DNA from: Niebla homalea
Taxonomy: Eukaryota; Ascomycota; Lecanoromycetes; Lecanorales; Ramalinaceae
DNA length: 64,000 nucleotides
Reading direction: 5' to 3'
Assembly (NCBI GenBank): GCA_019925105.1
Contig: JAHGAU010000004.1
Location: 372,001 to 436,000 of the forward strand
The notes below the pieces were generated by a model. The model saw only the letters and a list, made by a program, of their open reading frames with translations. It was not told where the DNA came from and made no database searches. Both the position numbers and the translations under genes were made by a program. Shown one piece after another: positions 50,975-63,990 of the stretch. The stretch's first letter is position 1. The number at the start of each line of letters is the position of its first letter.

Positions 50975-52550
50975 CCTTACGGTATGAACCATGGGAGGAT
51001 TCCTTGGCACGGATCGGACTTACCTTATTCCGCGGTCTTAACGCATACACTTATATTGCGTACCTTTATATATGTATTACACTTACTCACTTTATATGCT
51101 TTATATATGTCCTTAATAAATGGTAGTAATAACTCAGTTATCTAAGCTTTTAATATAGATTAAGTATAACCTTTACTGCGCTGTAATCAGTATAACTACG
51201 TTGTAACTTATTTATTTAATACCTTAGTAAGCGGAGTCTTTAATTAAACGTTTTATTTTATCTTTATGCCTTCATCTAATCTATTATATTAACAGCTTTA
51301 ACTAACTCGATTATATTATTTTTACTTTTATCTTTATCCTTAACGTACGCGTTAATACTTAAATAATAATCTGGATGACTTATACCTTAAACCTTACCTG
51401 TAAGATCCAGGACTCTATAATTAATTCTTTTATTAATAAGATCATTATTAGTAAGCTATTTCTTACCTAAATCCTACCTTATTATCTATTATTTTTATAT
51501 ATTATACCTCTTAAATCGTAAACTAAATCCAGGTTAACAATATTATAAGTATTACTACTGCGAATGCTTCCCCGTATAACGGTCAAGGACCTTTTTAATA
51601 GATTTACACCAAAACAGAATATATTACCTTTGAATCCACCTTTTTTTAAAGCTAAGTTACCTGCTCGTTTACCTTTACCTTAAAAGTCTACCTTAAAACC
51701 CTTAAAGCCAAAAAAAGAGCCTTAAATTAAATCATAAAGTAAGGCTTTAACCAAAATATATATATCAATATATTGGATAAGAATAGTAGTTTTATAATAA
51801 CATTTAAAACCTTTATTAAGCGCTAACTATAACGCAGTTGCCTATATTTAATACTTCTTTTACTTATAAAAATCGATTAGATTTTTATATTTACGGAAAC
51901 ACCTAAATAAAATACTTACATTAAGTATAAAGAGATATAGCTTTACTTTATAAAGTATGAGTAATTATAGGAGCTAACTTATTACTATAACGAGAAGTAT
52001 TTATTTTAATAACTGGACCGTACTTAACTCACATTATAACCATAATAATAAAAAGTATAACAGGAATACCTCGGAGATTACGTTTTTAAGCAATTCAGCT
52101 TAATTATAATCGTTAAATCCACGATTATTTCCCGGGGAAATTACGACAATTGCTCGGCTTAAACCCTTTTTCGGTTTTTTTCAGACTTTTTTCAATATAT
52201 GGTTCTTCCGGCCCTTTATTTCTCAATAACCACATATCCGATTTAACGTTATTTATGTACTGGGGGCTTACTCTTAATTACTTCTATTATTAAGTTATTA
52301 ATATCTATAGTATTTTATAATGGATATATTGCGACGTAAACGTTACTTTTTTCTCTTTTTTATAGGCATATTATTACGGTATGGACCATAGGAGGATTCC
52401 TTGGTACGGATCGGACTTACTTTATTACGCGGTCTTGGCGCGTATACTTGAATTGCGCACCTTCATAGCTAGGTAGCTACTCATTATAGATATTCTACCC
52501 ACTTACCTCATATGCTTTATCCATGTCGATAATAAGGGAACCCGTAATAT
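50975..52550 (+). mobile_element. Short LTR retrotransposon, probably non-autonomous
   Basis: Direct repeats at about 50975-51131 and 52372-52550 share ACGGTATG(G/A)ACCAT and AGGAGGATTCCTTGG, followed by ACGGATCGGACTTAC and the GCGGTCTT block. They also match the solo LTR at 28166-28327. The internal 1.24 kb lacks RT motifs. Near its right end it reads NTSEITFLSNS-like sequence, related to the Gag C-terminus at 20118-20168, so it probably encoded only Gag. The right flank is TTTAC; the left border is imperfect and no matching duplication was found. Confidence 0.65.
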
Positions 52551-52559
52551 TTACTTTTC

Positions 52560-52690
52560 GTTAATTATTAACACCGATTTTATTTTAATAAGTTAAGTTT
52601 GGCGGTTATTAATACGGCTAATAAGTTACGGATTAAGGAATACCGAAATTAATATGGTTAAATTCATAAAATAAATATAAATTATATTAA
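52560..52690 (+). mobile_element. LINE 3'-end fragment
   Basis: GGCGGTTATTAATACGGCTAATAAG and GGATTAAGGAATACCGAAATTA, then GGTTAAATTCATAAAATAAAT, follow the terminal sequence of the LINE family, with heavy RIP changes. It lies immediately right of the short LTR element. Confidence 0.6.
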
Positions 52691-54530
52691 TTAAAGTAAA
52701 TCTTTTATAGTTTAATAATTTAAAATGTAGTTATATATAATTTATTAATTAAAATTAAAATTTTCTGATAATCCTAGATCTTATGTGAAAGTTACTTACT
52801 TTTAAGCGTTTAAATTAATTTTATTTCTTATTATATTTATGTAACTTATTTTCTATATATAGTAATAAGTAAAGTTATTAAAACATATATATATTATATA
52901 AGAATGGCTTGTAATAGATTATATTAGAAAAAATTTTATTAATAAAACAGAGTTCTATCACCTTTTATAATGTTTATAATACCTATAAAATAACATTTAT
53001 TTATCTTGTTAATTTTTATGTTTTTAATTCTTTTTTTAAATCGTCTTTTAAGGTTTATTTTGATATTATTAATATTATAAATTTTTGGAATCGGTAAATT
53101 TTACGTAATATAATATTTACTTTTAATTAGTTATTCAAGCGTTAAAGCTTAATACAAATAAATATAATATAAGCTATTATATCGGGACCGCTTAAACCTT
53201 AAGGTTAACCCGGGTAACTTAAATAACCTAATAAACTTAATCAATTTAGTTTAACATTATCCAATAATAAATAAAATACGTTATAAGAATATTATTTTAT
53301 TTGTTAAATAAAATAAGGATTAATCCGTTATTAAATATATTATACTTATCGGTTTAAATATTAATATAAAACTTAAATATTATATAATTACGTAATAAAT
53401 TATAGAAATTTTTAGCTTTAAGTGTTTTTATTAACGTACATAATATTTAAGAATAGTATATAAAACTAATACCTTAGTTGAAAAAGATAATAAAAAATAT
53501 AATATTAATTATTTTATTTCATTTATAATTTTAAAAGTATAGTATAAATAGAACGACGTAAAAACGGTATAGACGGTTTATATATATATATACATAAGTT
53601 ATATCCGTTATTATAAAGCGGTTAATAATAAAAGTATTAAAGATTTCATTTACTTTAATTTATATTAAAATTAAACCTAAGCTTTATAAATTTATCGATC
53701 TACCGGAATTAATAACGTTTATTATATTGTTTATTAGGATATCCGAATTAAAGAAAACTATTTAATTTGAGATAATAAATTATTTTCCTTTTTTTATAAT
53801 AATAATAACCGTAACGTAAAAAGTATTATCATTCTTCTTATCTATAAATCATTTTTATAAGAATATTTAAATTAATAATATACCGTACCGTTTTTAATAA
53901 CTAGATATTTATCTTTATTAATAATAAAGTTATTAAAATAATTATATTTAAAAAATTTATCCTTATAATCGATAATAAGGACGTCCCGAATAATATATAA
54001 TAATTATATTATAAGTACCTTTATAAATTACCGTCATATTAAACGCGTCCGCTTTAACGTTATCGGCGAATAATTAATAATAAAATCTAAAGTACTTAAA
54101 TAACATAATAAAGAGAAATAGATATAATACTAATAATTAGAGAAATATATTTAATAATTTTAATAAAAATAATAAGTTCGGATCTTTAAAACGTCTTATC
54201 ATTATAAATTAATAGGATAAAAATTAGAAAAATGTATTATAAGATAAGGATATCCTATATTATTATAGTTGTAAACCTTTTAAACTTAATAAAAACGATT
54301 ACAATTAAATAAATAGATTATATTATCCTTTAAATGAATTTATCGGTTTTATAAGTATCAAGACTTCTTATGTTCAATACGATATAACGTTTTTTTAACG
54401 TATAAAGTTATATAGATACCTTTATATAAATTATCTTAATAAAGTGATATATATTTTAAAGAAAATAATACTTTTAATTTTATTTTAAGTATTTTCTGTT
54501 TCTAATAATGAATAGGACTTATATTTTTAT
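52691..54530. other. AT-rich stretch, no gene recognised
   Basis: There is a slightly less degraded patch around 53180-53230 (GGGACCGCTTAAACCTTAAGG, then TTAACCCGGGTAAC) but no protein motif I can assign. It is probably saturated transposon sequence. Confidence 0.4.
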
Positions 54531-54544
54531 AATTATACAAGGTC

Positions 54545-55689
54545 CTAGCCTTTTCGCAGTGGCAAAAAATGGGCTTTATAACGTAAAGGTTATTATAAAT
54601 CATTGATAATAATAGGGTTAATAAAAAGCTAAATAAAGGGTATAATATAGGGTTTATTAAAGCTTAAAGGGCTCAATAAATGGCTTAAATAAAGGCGTCA
54701 TAAAGGGCTTAATAAGGGGCTTCTTAAAGGGTTTTTTAAAAAGCTTAGTGAATGCCTTATTAAGGATATAGGTAAGGGTATAGTCAAGGGGTTCTGCTCA
54801 GCTCTCTTCCATACAGATTACCGTGTTTTTGGGGTTATTACGGTGGGGGCATAGGGGATCGGGCGTCACCTCTTGCTAGAAGGTTTCCTAAAGGACCTAC
54901 TAAAGGGCCTGATGAAGGGCCTGGTAAAGGGCCTAGTGAGGGTGCAAGTGAGGGTGCAGGTAAGGGGCCTTGCTTAGCTCTTGGGTTCTCCATGTAAATC
55001 ACGGTGTTTTTGGGCTTGCTGCCGTGGGGGCATACGCGTATGAGGCGTTACCTCTTGCTGAAGGGTTTGGTGAGGGGCTTGGTAAAGGGCTTGGTGAAGG
55101 GCTTAATAAAGGGTTTGCTGAAGGGCCTGGTGAAGGGTACAGGTGAAAGGACGGTGGGTGAGGGTGCTGTAGGTGAGGGTGATAAGGGTGGTGAGGGTGG
55201 TTAAGGTAAGGATAAGGGGCATTTTAGATTCTCCATCCATATTACGGTATTTTTAGGCCTGCTGCGGTGGGGGCATATTCGGATCGGGCGTTACCTCTTG
55301 CTGAAGGGTTTGCTAAAGGGCCTAATAAAGGGTTTACTGAGGGTGCGGGTGAGGGTGCAAGTGAGGGTGTAGGTAAAAGGCCTTGCTTAGCTCTCAGGTT
55401 CCGCATCCAGATTACGGTGTTTTTCGGCCTGTTGCGGTAAGGGCATGCGGGCGTCAGGCGTCCCATCATAGTAAAGGGTTTGGTAAAGGGCCTAGTAAAG
55501 GGCTTGCAGTAGGTGAGGGTACAGGTAAGGGTGCAATAGGTGAGGTAAGCGAGGTAGGCGAGGTAGATACAGTAGGTGTGGTAGGTGGAGTAGGCGCAGT
55601 AAGTAAGGTAGGTGAGGGTGTAGTAGGTGCAGTAGGTGAGATAGGTGTGGTAGGTGAGGGTGCAGTAGGTGTGGTAGGTGCGGTAGGTA
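54545..55689 (+). repeat. GC-rich compound minisatellite locus 2 (left part)
   Basis: It has the same leader as locus 1 (CCTTTTCGCAGTGGC...ATGGGCTTTATAACGTAA), then AAGGGCTTAATAA-type 12-bp units. Four copies of the TTGCTTAG/CTCCA/GGTGTTTTT/GGGGGCATA/CTGAAGGG unit follow (near 54795, 54970, 55220 and 55380), then GGTGAGG/GTAGGTG runs. The first copies are partly RIP-mutated and later ones are intact. It is cut at 55690 by an LTR element and resumes at 57594. Open frames here are repeat shadows. Confidence 0.85.
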
Positions 55690-57593
55690 TGTCTAAGATG
55701 GTATATGGGTGCATATATGCCTTGATTGAGTGGACTATCTAAGTATATAAAGGAAGGCAGGATGAGTTTGCATAATATACCCGTACTGGTACCAGATGGA
55801 CCGCCAGGTAATCATATATATACATGTTATAAGAGCCTCTTAACAATACTTATATAAGGCCTTAATAATACTCCTGCCTATAGGCTCATATACCCCCTTA
55901 GGATCATATCATTATCGGTAATAAGATAGATCCTAAATATCCTTATTTATAGCTGTCTTATTACTGTATTTAAATCTTAATAACGTCCCGGGATTCCCTT
56001 TATTATGGAGGGTAATGGTTATATAAAAATAAAGAAGTTCAAAAAATTCGGTAATCATTATAGTAACTATATAATAATAAAACCTTTATATACCGACCGG
56101 CTCAGGGGCTTTAGATACACTTAATTAAGCTCCGGGTATATGTATATTTAATTTCATAGGGTGGTTATTATGCGGTATGCAACGTAAAAAGTTGAAAAAA
56201 TAAGAAAATTATTAAATTAAAAAAACCCGAAAAATTCTCTTATACCCGGTTTATAGTCGTGTTTTTCTGAGTATTAAATCATTTAAAACCGACGTCTCCG
56301 GGGTTTTTTTCAAATCGAGTCTTTGATTACTTAAAGTATAATAAATTTGTAGGTATTATTATTAAAGAAGTAAAGTCTTTTGATTTTTATAATAAGTATA
56401 AAGGGCTTTTCTTTATAGTAAAGAAAACATTCTTTATAGTAAAGAAAACATTCTTTATAGTAAAGAAAACATTATTTATAGGTAAAGTTAATATTTTTGT
56501 CTTTAAGTATAATACTTAATAAAGTATTAAGGGCGGAATTTAATTTATAAACGATATTTATAAAATAGCCACCTCTTTACCCATAAGTATCTTAATGTCA
56601 ACAATAATCCTTCTGTAAGCTACGTTATTATTACCGTTAAACTCTTTAATAAAAAGGTCTTTTATGGTTTTATTATAAGTATAATAGGAACCTAGCCCGA
56701 TACGCCATAATAATCGAAAGAGGTTAATATTTAATATAGTAGGCTCTTCTCTCTCCTTCTTTCCCTCCTTTTTTTTTCTTTTTCTCTTAAGGTAAATATA
56801 AATATAAAAGCAAAGGAATAAATTTTACTGCTTTTAATTCAGTGGATTTAATACCGGTACTAATGCTCGGGTTAATAAATTTAAGCTTTAGATTTCTAAG
56901 GTAAGTTTGATGGTATCGTACGCGTTCTTGGTATAAATTTATTAAAGAGGTCTTAAAGTATTTTATAAGGTAATACCCGTAATAATAATATTAATAATAT
57001 TATTAATATAGATTTAATTAATAAGTTAAGAGGTACGTATTTTATATAAGGATTATAAATAATAAAATAAGACTTAAGTAAGAAATAGCTCTTTATTAAT
57101 AAGCTGATTAAGATTCGGGAGACTAATAATAGTCTAGATCTTATAAATAAAATTTAAGATTTAAATAATTTAATCAGGTTAAGTATTAAAGAATATATAA
57201 ATAACGAGGATAAAGTTAAACTTCTTAAGCTTATTAATCATATTCTCAATAAAGGCATTATGGTTTTAATAAGTATTTTACTGAAAGTATCCGTTTTAAT
57301 AAGGGATTAAGAATATATTAATTTAAGCCTTCTCTAAGTATTCAGATTATATAAGTATAAGCATAGAGAGGCGTATATAAACCGGGCTTATAACTATAAG
57401 ATAATATATAGGTATATATATACCTTAATTAAGTAGACTATTTAAGTATATAAAGGAAAACAGGATGAGTCTGCATAATATACCCGTATTGGTACCAGAT
57501 ATACCGCTAGGTGACTATATATACAAGTGTAATGAGAGCCTCTTGGCAATGCTTAGATGAGGCCTCAATAACACTCCTGCCTATAGGCTGACA
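55690..57593 (-). mobile_element. Small Copia-related LTR element inside minisatellite locus 2
   Basis: LTR-like repeats at 55690-55890 (201 bp, TGTCTAAG...) and about 57391-57593 (ending GGCTGACA) share TGCATAATATACCCGTA(C/T)TGGTACCAGAT and CTCCTGCCTATAGGCT. The left LTR is followed on the plus strand by CCCCCTTAGGATC, a purine tract on the minus strand, as in the larger Copia element at 34948. Internal blocks such as CTTAATTAAGCTCCGGGTAT and CGACGTCTCCGGGG also match 35390-35580. The internal region is only 1.5 kb, so most pol is missing: it is a deletion derivative. No exact target duplication was found. Confidence 0.78.
56409..56477 (+). repeat. 21-bp tandem repeat, about 3 copies
   Basis: The unit TTCTTTATAGTAAAGAAAACA is repeated in the internal region of the small Copia-related element. 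Each unit contains the palindrome CTTTA-TAG-TAAAG. Confidence 0.9.
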
Positions 57594-57839
57594 GTGTGGG
57601 AGGTAAGGGTGCAGGTGAGGGTGCAGGTGAAGGTAAGGGTGCAGGTGAGGGTGCAGGTGAGGGTGCAGGTGAGGATGAGGGTGATGAGGGTGATGAGGGT
57701 GGTGAGGGTGGTGAGGGTGGTGAGGGTGGTGAGGGTGGTGAGGGTGGTGAGGGTGGTGAGGGTGGTGAGGGTGGTGAGGGTGGTGAGGGTGGTGAGGGTG
57801 GTGAGGGTGATAAGGGTGGTGGTGAGGGTGCAGGTAAGG
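57594..57839 (+). repeat. Minisatellite locus 2 (right part), GGTGCAGGTGAG and (GGTGGTGAG)n
   Basis: GGTGCAGGTGAGG units give way to a 9-bp GGTGGTGAG run of about 13 copies (about 57695-57815). It is the continuation of 54545-55689 beyond the inserted LTR element. The GGE, VRV and HPH repeat frames on both strands are not genes. Confidence 0.92.
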
Positions 57840-57996
57840 GTGAATTAAGGGGTAGATTATCATAAAAATGGTTGCAAATTTTTTCTTGGAGGTTTATTAA
57901 TAACCGGAAAAACTATAATCCGCTCATCGATAAACTACCAAGAAAAAATTTGCGACTATCTTTCTGATAATTACCTTTTTTTACCCCTTAATTCAC
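57840..57996. mobile_element. Foldback (MITE-like) element, 157 bp
   Basis: The left arm 57840-57896 and right arm 57931-57996 are imperfect inverted repeats. They begin and end GTGAATTAAGGGGTA / TACCCCTTAATTCAC and share GCAAATTTTTTCTTGG near the centre. Only a 34-bp loop separates them, so the whole unit can fold into one long hairpin. There is no coding capacity. The flanks do not show a clear duplication. It sits exactly at the end of the minisatellite, so it is either a MITE or a palindromic structure created there. Confidence 0.75.
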
Positions 57997-58052
57997 TGTT
58001 TTAATTAGGTTTTTCCTTATCTTATACGCCACTGGGATCTTAGCATATCCTT

Positions 58053-58180
58053 ATCCCATCCCGTCCTATCCCGTACTAGTGCGGGATGGGATTCTATTCA
58101 CTTTATCCCGTCCCATCCCTATCCCATCCTTATCCCGTCCCTATCCCATGGGATATATCCCGTTTCGCTTCCCGGAGTAG
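58053..58180. repeat. GGGATGGGAT/ATCCCATCCC repeat cluster with inverted repeat
   Basis: ATCCCATCCCG (58053-58063) and CGGGATGGGAT (58082-58092) are perfect inverted repeats. They are followed by several TATCCC(A/G)TCC units and TTCGCTTCCCGGA. A related, partly RIP-mutated patch ending CGCTTCCCGGAA lies at 33855-33935, so this is a dispersed repeat family. Confidence 0.75.
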
Positions 58181-58214
58181 GTGCGGGTGTAGTAGGCGTG
58201 GTAGGTGAGGTTAT

Positions 58215-59722
58215 TGGACGTGTTAATGAACGCTCCAATCATGTGTTAAAGACAGGGCTATATTATAATGAAAGGATTATGAATTTTTTATTACCTAGGC
58301 GTATAACTTAATACGATCCCTATATATAATATAAGGTTATCCTTTTTTTTCTCTTTTTTTTATTAAATAATTAACCTAATGAATTCTTTTTATTACTTAA
58401 CATAATAAATTATAAGACCCGATTTCATATTACGTAAGTTATTTTATTATTATTAATTTTTTCTTTCTTTTATATATACGTATAAACTTGAAAAACCGGA
58501 TATTAACTATAATATATTATTAAGATATCCCGAGAAAAGTATATAAACTTTCTTGAGTTAAAGGGTTAATTTCATTACTTAATATAAATAAAAGATATCC
58601 GTTTAATACTTATTTTTGGTAATACTTAATTAATTGTTAAAACAAACGTAATAAGAAAACCGATTATTAAGGACAAATGAATAATATTTATTATATTAAT
58701 TATATTCTTTTGGAGAAAGAAATATTCATGGTTTAAACCTTAATTAATATCGTTATTAACTTGTTTATTTAGAAAGAATATAACGGTATTAATAGCGCTT
58801 ATTTAATTTAATTAAAATTAAAAGAATAATTTATAGTAATTAATAAAACGTTAAAGGATTAAGTATTTTAAGGTCTTATAATATTTAACTTGTTAAAATA
58901 TATATGTTTATATAATTTTATTAAATGATTAAAACGCTATAGATAACGAATAATTAAACTAGGTATTTAAATGTTTTTATAATAGTATATTTTATTTTTT
59001 AAGATAAAACTAGAGCTTAAATATAGAACTTTTATATATAATATAAAGTAAGTAATAATTATTAGAGGAATAATACTTACTGTTAATAAGTTCATAATTA
59101 CTTTAATTAAGTATAATAAACCTATATTTAATTGAAACACCGTAATAAAGGCTTTTTATATTAGAGATTTCGGTAAATAAGATAAGCCTTTTAAAAAGGT
59201 AAGGCGGAATCCGTCATTAACGTATAATATTATTATGATAAAATTAATTATAAGTAAAATAGATATTAATATAAAAACCTAGATTTAAAACTTAATTAAT
59301 AGAAACCGGCGGATAACAATAAATACCTTATGGTTATTAAAAAGAAAATAAAGAAAATAAAATAAAATAAAACGTTTAATTTTAAAGACAAAAAGGATAT
59401 AAACAAATTTAAATTTATAAAAACTTTTATAATAAAAGCCTAAGTTTATAATTGTAGAATAATCAAATTACTATTAGTTAAAATATTATTCAAGAAGAAT
59501 AATTTATTTATTTTAAAGACCGGTATTAACGTCTATTACTATTAAGATTATACTTTATTTTTTTATATAAAAAGGTAAATCTTTAAAGTATTACCTTTAA
59601 GCTTAAAAGGATTTCTAGTCAAAATATGAATCTAACTGAAATAAAAACGATCGGGTTAAAACTTATTTTAAAAAATAAAATCGTCTTAACTATATTAATA
59701 AATATTTAATATATACTTAATA
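58215..59722. other. AT-rich stretch, no gene recognised
   Basis: TA-rich sequence without supported frames or borders lies between the end of minisatellite locus 2 and the LTR-like boundary at 59723. Confidence 0.5.
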
Positions 59723-60989
59723 GTGTCACCGACTGGGTATATTAGGGCCTTCGGCCCCTTCACTTTTATACCTTTATACTTTAGTATCTTTAGTTATACG
59801 TAATATACCCTTTACTTTTAAACCACCCCAAGGGCGCATATACTTTAACATTATATTAAAGTCAACCTATTTACGTTTTTATAGGGAGTAACGAGGTAAA
59901 ATAAAGGCTTTTACTAATAATACTTATTAATAGCGGACGGTAAGGCGATAGTTAATATTGGTATTAAACGGTTAATAACTACTGTGAAAACGTATAGCGA
60001 TTAATATCCGGACGGGCTATAAGAAAACGTCGATAATTAAGACCGGAGATTTCGATAACTTTAAATAGGTAAATATTGATTTTATTAAGTTGTATAGAGA
60101 ATCGATTTAAAGATTAAGCCTTAATAAGGCGATTTAAAAGCTATAAGTAAAATAAACCTTAAAAGAATTGCTATGAATTTAGTTAAGAATAAGCTTATAA
60201 GGACTTATAGAATCTTTATTTACTCTTTTACTTATTAAAACCTTTAACTAAGATATCTGTTCATATTTACTTTATAACATAAGGGAGTAATATTAACCTT
60301 ATTATAAAATTAATTTCATTATTTTATCTTATAATACTACCCTTATAAAACGGAAACCGTTAAACGGAAGGGTTAATAAACCCGTCCTTTTCCTTTTTCC
60401 TTTCTTTTTCTTTTATTTATTTTTATCCTTCTTTTATTTTAATTTACCTTTTATTTATACCTTACTTATGAAAATTATAGATAATAAACCCCAATAAACC
60501 TCTTTATTAAAGCTCTTTATGGGTTTTCAATATAATTTATAAAGCGGTTCTTAAAAGGACTTAAATCAGTTAATATAACTTTTTTCAAAATGAAGCCTTT
60601 TTTAATTAAATAAAAAAGATAAGGACCTAATATATTATTTAATCACCGGGAACTCGGTTGTAAATAATTATTACGGGGCTTATAAAGAGTATTTTGCCCG
60701 CTGATTTTATTATGAACTAAAGGGTACCGCCTTAAAGGATTTAATTAAACGTACTTTTTACTTAATAAAGATCCCCGCTTATTTTACTTTTTAATCCGTA
60801 ATATTTAAGAAATTTAAGGAATTTCTGAAGTAATTAAACCTTTTATGATAGGAACGAAACGTTAATATATAATATTATAAGGACGTAAACGATAAAGTAT
60901 AAGTTCTTTAAATAGAATTAAACGATTTCATAAGGGATTTATAATTAAAGATTAATTAAATTATATACTTATAACGGGAAAACTTCAAA

Positions 60990-61760
60990 GGTTCCTTTCC
61001 CCCGGAAGATATAGACCGTTTTGAAACATTAAAAATCTATAACCGTAAATTAAACAGTGAAAATATAAACCTTATTATTAAGCTTAAAAGTCTTCAGCGG
61101 AATAATTTAGTTTTTTAATTTTACCGATTTACGGTATCTTTAACCTATTATAAGAAGTTTAAATCTATTAAAATTAAGGACCCGGAACCTTTTATAAAAA
61201 AGGATTATAATTAATATCGTTTCTTTAAACATTACGTTATTATTAAACTCTATATTAATAAGGATTAATACCCAACTATACAAGCTTAAGTTAACTATAT
61301 TTTAACCTTATTAAGCCCAAAAGTCCTTAAGTAATTTAAGACGGAACATAATAAAGATATTTTATTAAGTTTTTAAGCTTTAAAGGAATTTTAAACCTTT
61401 TTTAATTCAATCTCTAAAAATTATTAATTAAAAGGAAGGTTAACTAAATACTTTTTAGGCTTTAAGGATATTTACTAAGGATAGATTTATAACGTTTTAT
61501 CTTAATTTTACCCGTATAATTAAAGTCTTTAAGTACGTAAATCTTAAAGGGAACTTAAAAATTATAATCCGCGAATTAATTACTTAACTTTTTAAGCGGT
61601 TTTATGAAAATCTTCTTCAAGGAAACTATAATTTAAATAACATAAAAAAGACCTAAGTATATTTAAATAGGATAGACCGTTTCTAACGTTTAAAATATTG
61701 CCGTTAATGAAAAACCTTTAAGTTTTATAAAGCCTTTATTAAAGAAATGAAGGAGATTAC
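60990..61760 (+). pseudogene. Gypsy 5 Gag remnant
   Basis: The plus-strand frame reads IKIKDPEPFIKKDYN near 61165-61210, then INKDQ-like YPTIQA, VNYILTLLSPKVLK and TKYFLGFKDIY, and later VYLNRIDRFQRLKY. This follows the Gag pattern of another fungal Gypsy group: 'kl.dPe.F.G....y..F', 'f.t...kv.yv.srL.G.A', 'f..Y..eF......' and 'L..Y...c.rlD.R'. TAA/TAG stops replace Gln codons throughout. It differs clearly from the Gag type at 14890 and 18850. Confidence 0.7.
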
Positions 61761-62979
61761 GAAAACCCGTATTACTTCCTTTAAACTTACCGGTAAAATA
61801 AAAGGCGTTAAAAGGTCCGGTTTCTGATAAGTTGTTCCCGTTATCGCGAAGTTAAACCCCCCGTTTAATATTAAATACTTTATTTATTAAGGGAATTATT
61901 TATAAGATGATTACTTTTAACGTTAACGTGATTATAATAATACCCGGGAGTACTCGGTTTAAGTTTATTATATTATTTAAAATTTGAATAAAAAGCTTAC
62001 TTAAAACCCCGGCGGCCGGACCTTTTATACCCGTAAAAATACTTTATCCGAGGACTTAAACGGGTTAATAAAAATTTAAGCTTTATAAAAGTTAGTATAA
62101 AAAACGAATACCTTTATTGTTTTTAAATTATTGTTATCGGGTATACTAATAATATTAAAAACTCTTTAACGTTTAAAATAATAAACCTTAGATTATTAAC
62201 GGGTTTATAAGCTACGGTAATTAATATATTCCTTTATCCTCTTCAATTATTTTAAGTATTACCGGTTTTTATTTTATTAACAAATAAATTATATTTTAAG
62301 TTTATATAATACTTTAAATCTTTTTTTAACCCTTTTTTAACTTAAGTTTATTTAAAACTATAAACGAAAATATTTACGACCTATTACTTATATAATTTAT
62401 CCCCGGTTGATTATAAAGGGTTACTAAAAAAGTTAATCCCTTATATTTATTATCCGGCTTAAGATATATAATATAATCCTTAAAGAATTATAAGTAAAAT
62501 GGTCTTATATATTCGTTTACCCTATAGTGAGTAACATTTTCTTTATAATAAAGTTAATTATTAAAACGTAAAGTTTATTCCGGAGTTCCTTTAAATTATA
62601 GTTTTAAATTATTAAGCCTTAAATACACTCTTAAAAAGTAGGATATTAAAGTTATTAAAGCCCTAAGAAAAGAAGAAAAAAACTATTAAACCAGCTTCCT
62701 TTCCCGGAGCTTATCGAGAAAAATAGGGTTTTTTAATTAAAGTTATTAATCCGGCGGCCTTTTATATTATAAGGATTTAAAAGGAGAAAGAGATTAAAAC
62801 TTTTTAAATTTCAGTAATGATCTTAAATAATTATTATAATTTCTTTAAGAATACTTTAATTAATATCTTAATTATAATAATTTATAAAAATAAATTTACG
62901 GGAAAAGCGGCCTTTATAAATAAGTTTATAATTAAGCTTTTAACGGAATATTATAGTTTTAAGTATATTTTTAATCGTA

Positions 62980-63990
62980 TAGCGGTAAATAAGCTACCCC
63001 CGTACCCGGACTATAAATATTAAATTAATTTAACCTTTAAAAGGATTCTCCTTTAAAGTTATTTTTATCCGCTTTTAAGTTATAAGCTTTAATAATTATA
63101 AAACTATATTATTAAAAACTTAAAAAAAAGGATTTATTAAGCCTAATAAAGCCTCCTATAGATCCTTTTACCTTTTTATTTTTAAGTCCAAGGGCAACTT
63201 ATAACTATACGTAAATTACCGTGATATTAACGTTATTATTAAGAAGAATTAACATTTTATTCCTTTAATAGAAAAAGTATTATTTTAGTTACCGGTTATA
63301 AGTAAATTACCCGCTTAGATATTATCGCGACCTTTAATAAGCTATATATATACCCGGAGAATAAAGGCTTAATAATATTCGTTACTTTATTAAGCGTTTC
63401 AAAGTATAAAGTTATACCTTATAACTTAATTAATAGCCCCGCTTTATATTAATAATATATAAATAGAATTTTATTTAATTATTTAAATGTTTTTATTTAA
63501 GCTTATTTAAATAATATTTTTATTTATAATACTATTTATTTATAATACTATTAAGAAAGAATATACCTGATATATACGCTTAATATTAAAGCGCCTACAT
63601 AATACCGGCTTATAAATAATCATCTGGAAGTATAGATTCAGAGTTTATTAAATTAAGTTTTTAAGTTTCATCTTTATTATTAATGAGCTTAAAGTAGACC
63701 CAATAAAGTAAATAAGATTGAAGATTGGCCAATCCTTATTAACCTTAAAGTTTTTTAAGGATTTATCGGGTTTTATAACTTTTATTAAATTTTTATCCCT
63801 TAATTATTTAAAATAATAAAACCTTTTCTAAAGCTTATTAAATAGGAACCCTTATTTCTATAATCCGTAGAGTATTAAATGGCTTACGCCATATTTAAAG
63901 AAGCTCTTATTATAGTTTCCGTATTAAATTATTATAATCTTAATAAATGAATAATCCTTAAGATTGACTTTTCGGATTACGTTTCCGGCG
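62980..63990 (+). pseudogene. Gypsy 5 reverse transcriptase remnant
   Basis: The frame reads NKLPPYPDYKY (about 62980-63020), then NLKKGFIKP (about 63115-63145), TRLDIIATFNKLYIYPGE, NNIRYFIKRFKV (about 63310-63410) and NELKVDPIK (63681-63707). These correspond to RT 'LPphRpyDh.I', 'L.kGfIrpS.SP', 'tKLDl..AfnriRi..gdE', 'taFr...G.fey' and '...VdP.Kv.aI..W'. The catalytic YLDD region is not readable. Stops and shifts make it a pseudogene; the window ends before RNase H is complete. Confidence 0.75.

Noticed and set aside
57507..57865. HPH-, VRV- and GGE-repeat open frames on both strands
   Set aside because: These are shadows of the (GGTGGTGAG)n array. Six-frame openness is expected from a stop-free repeat unit.
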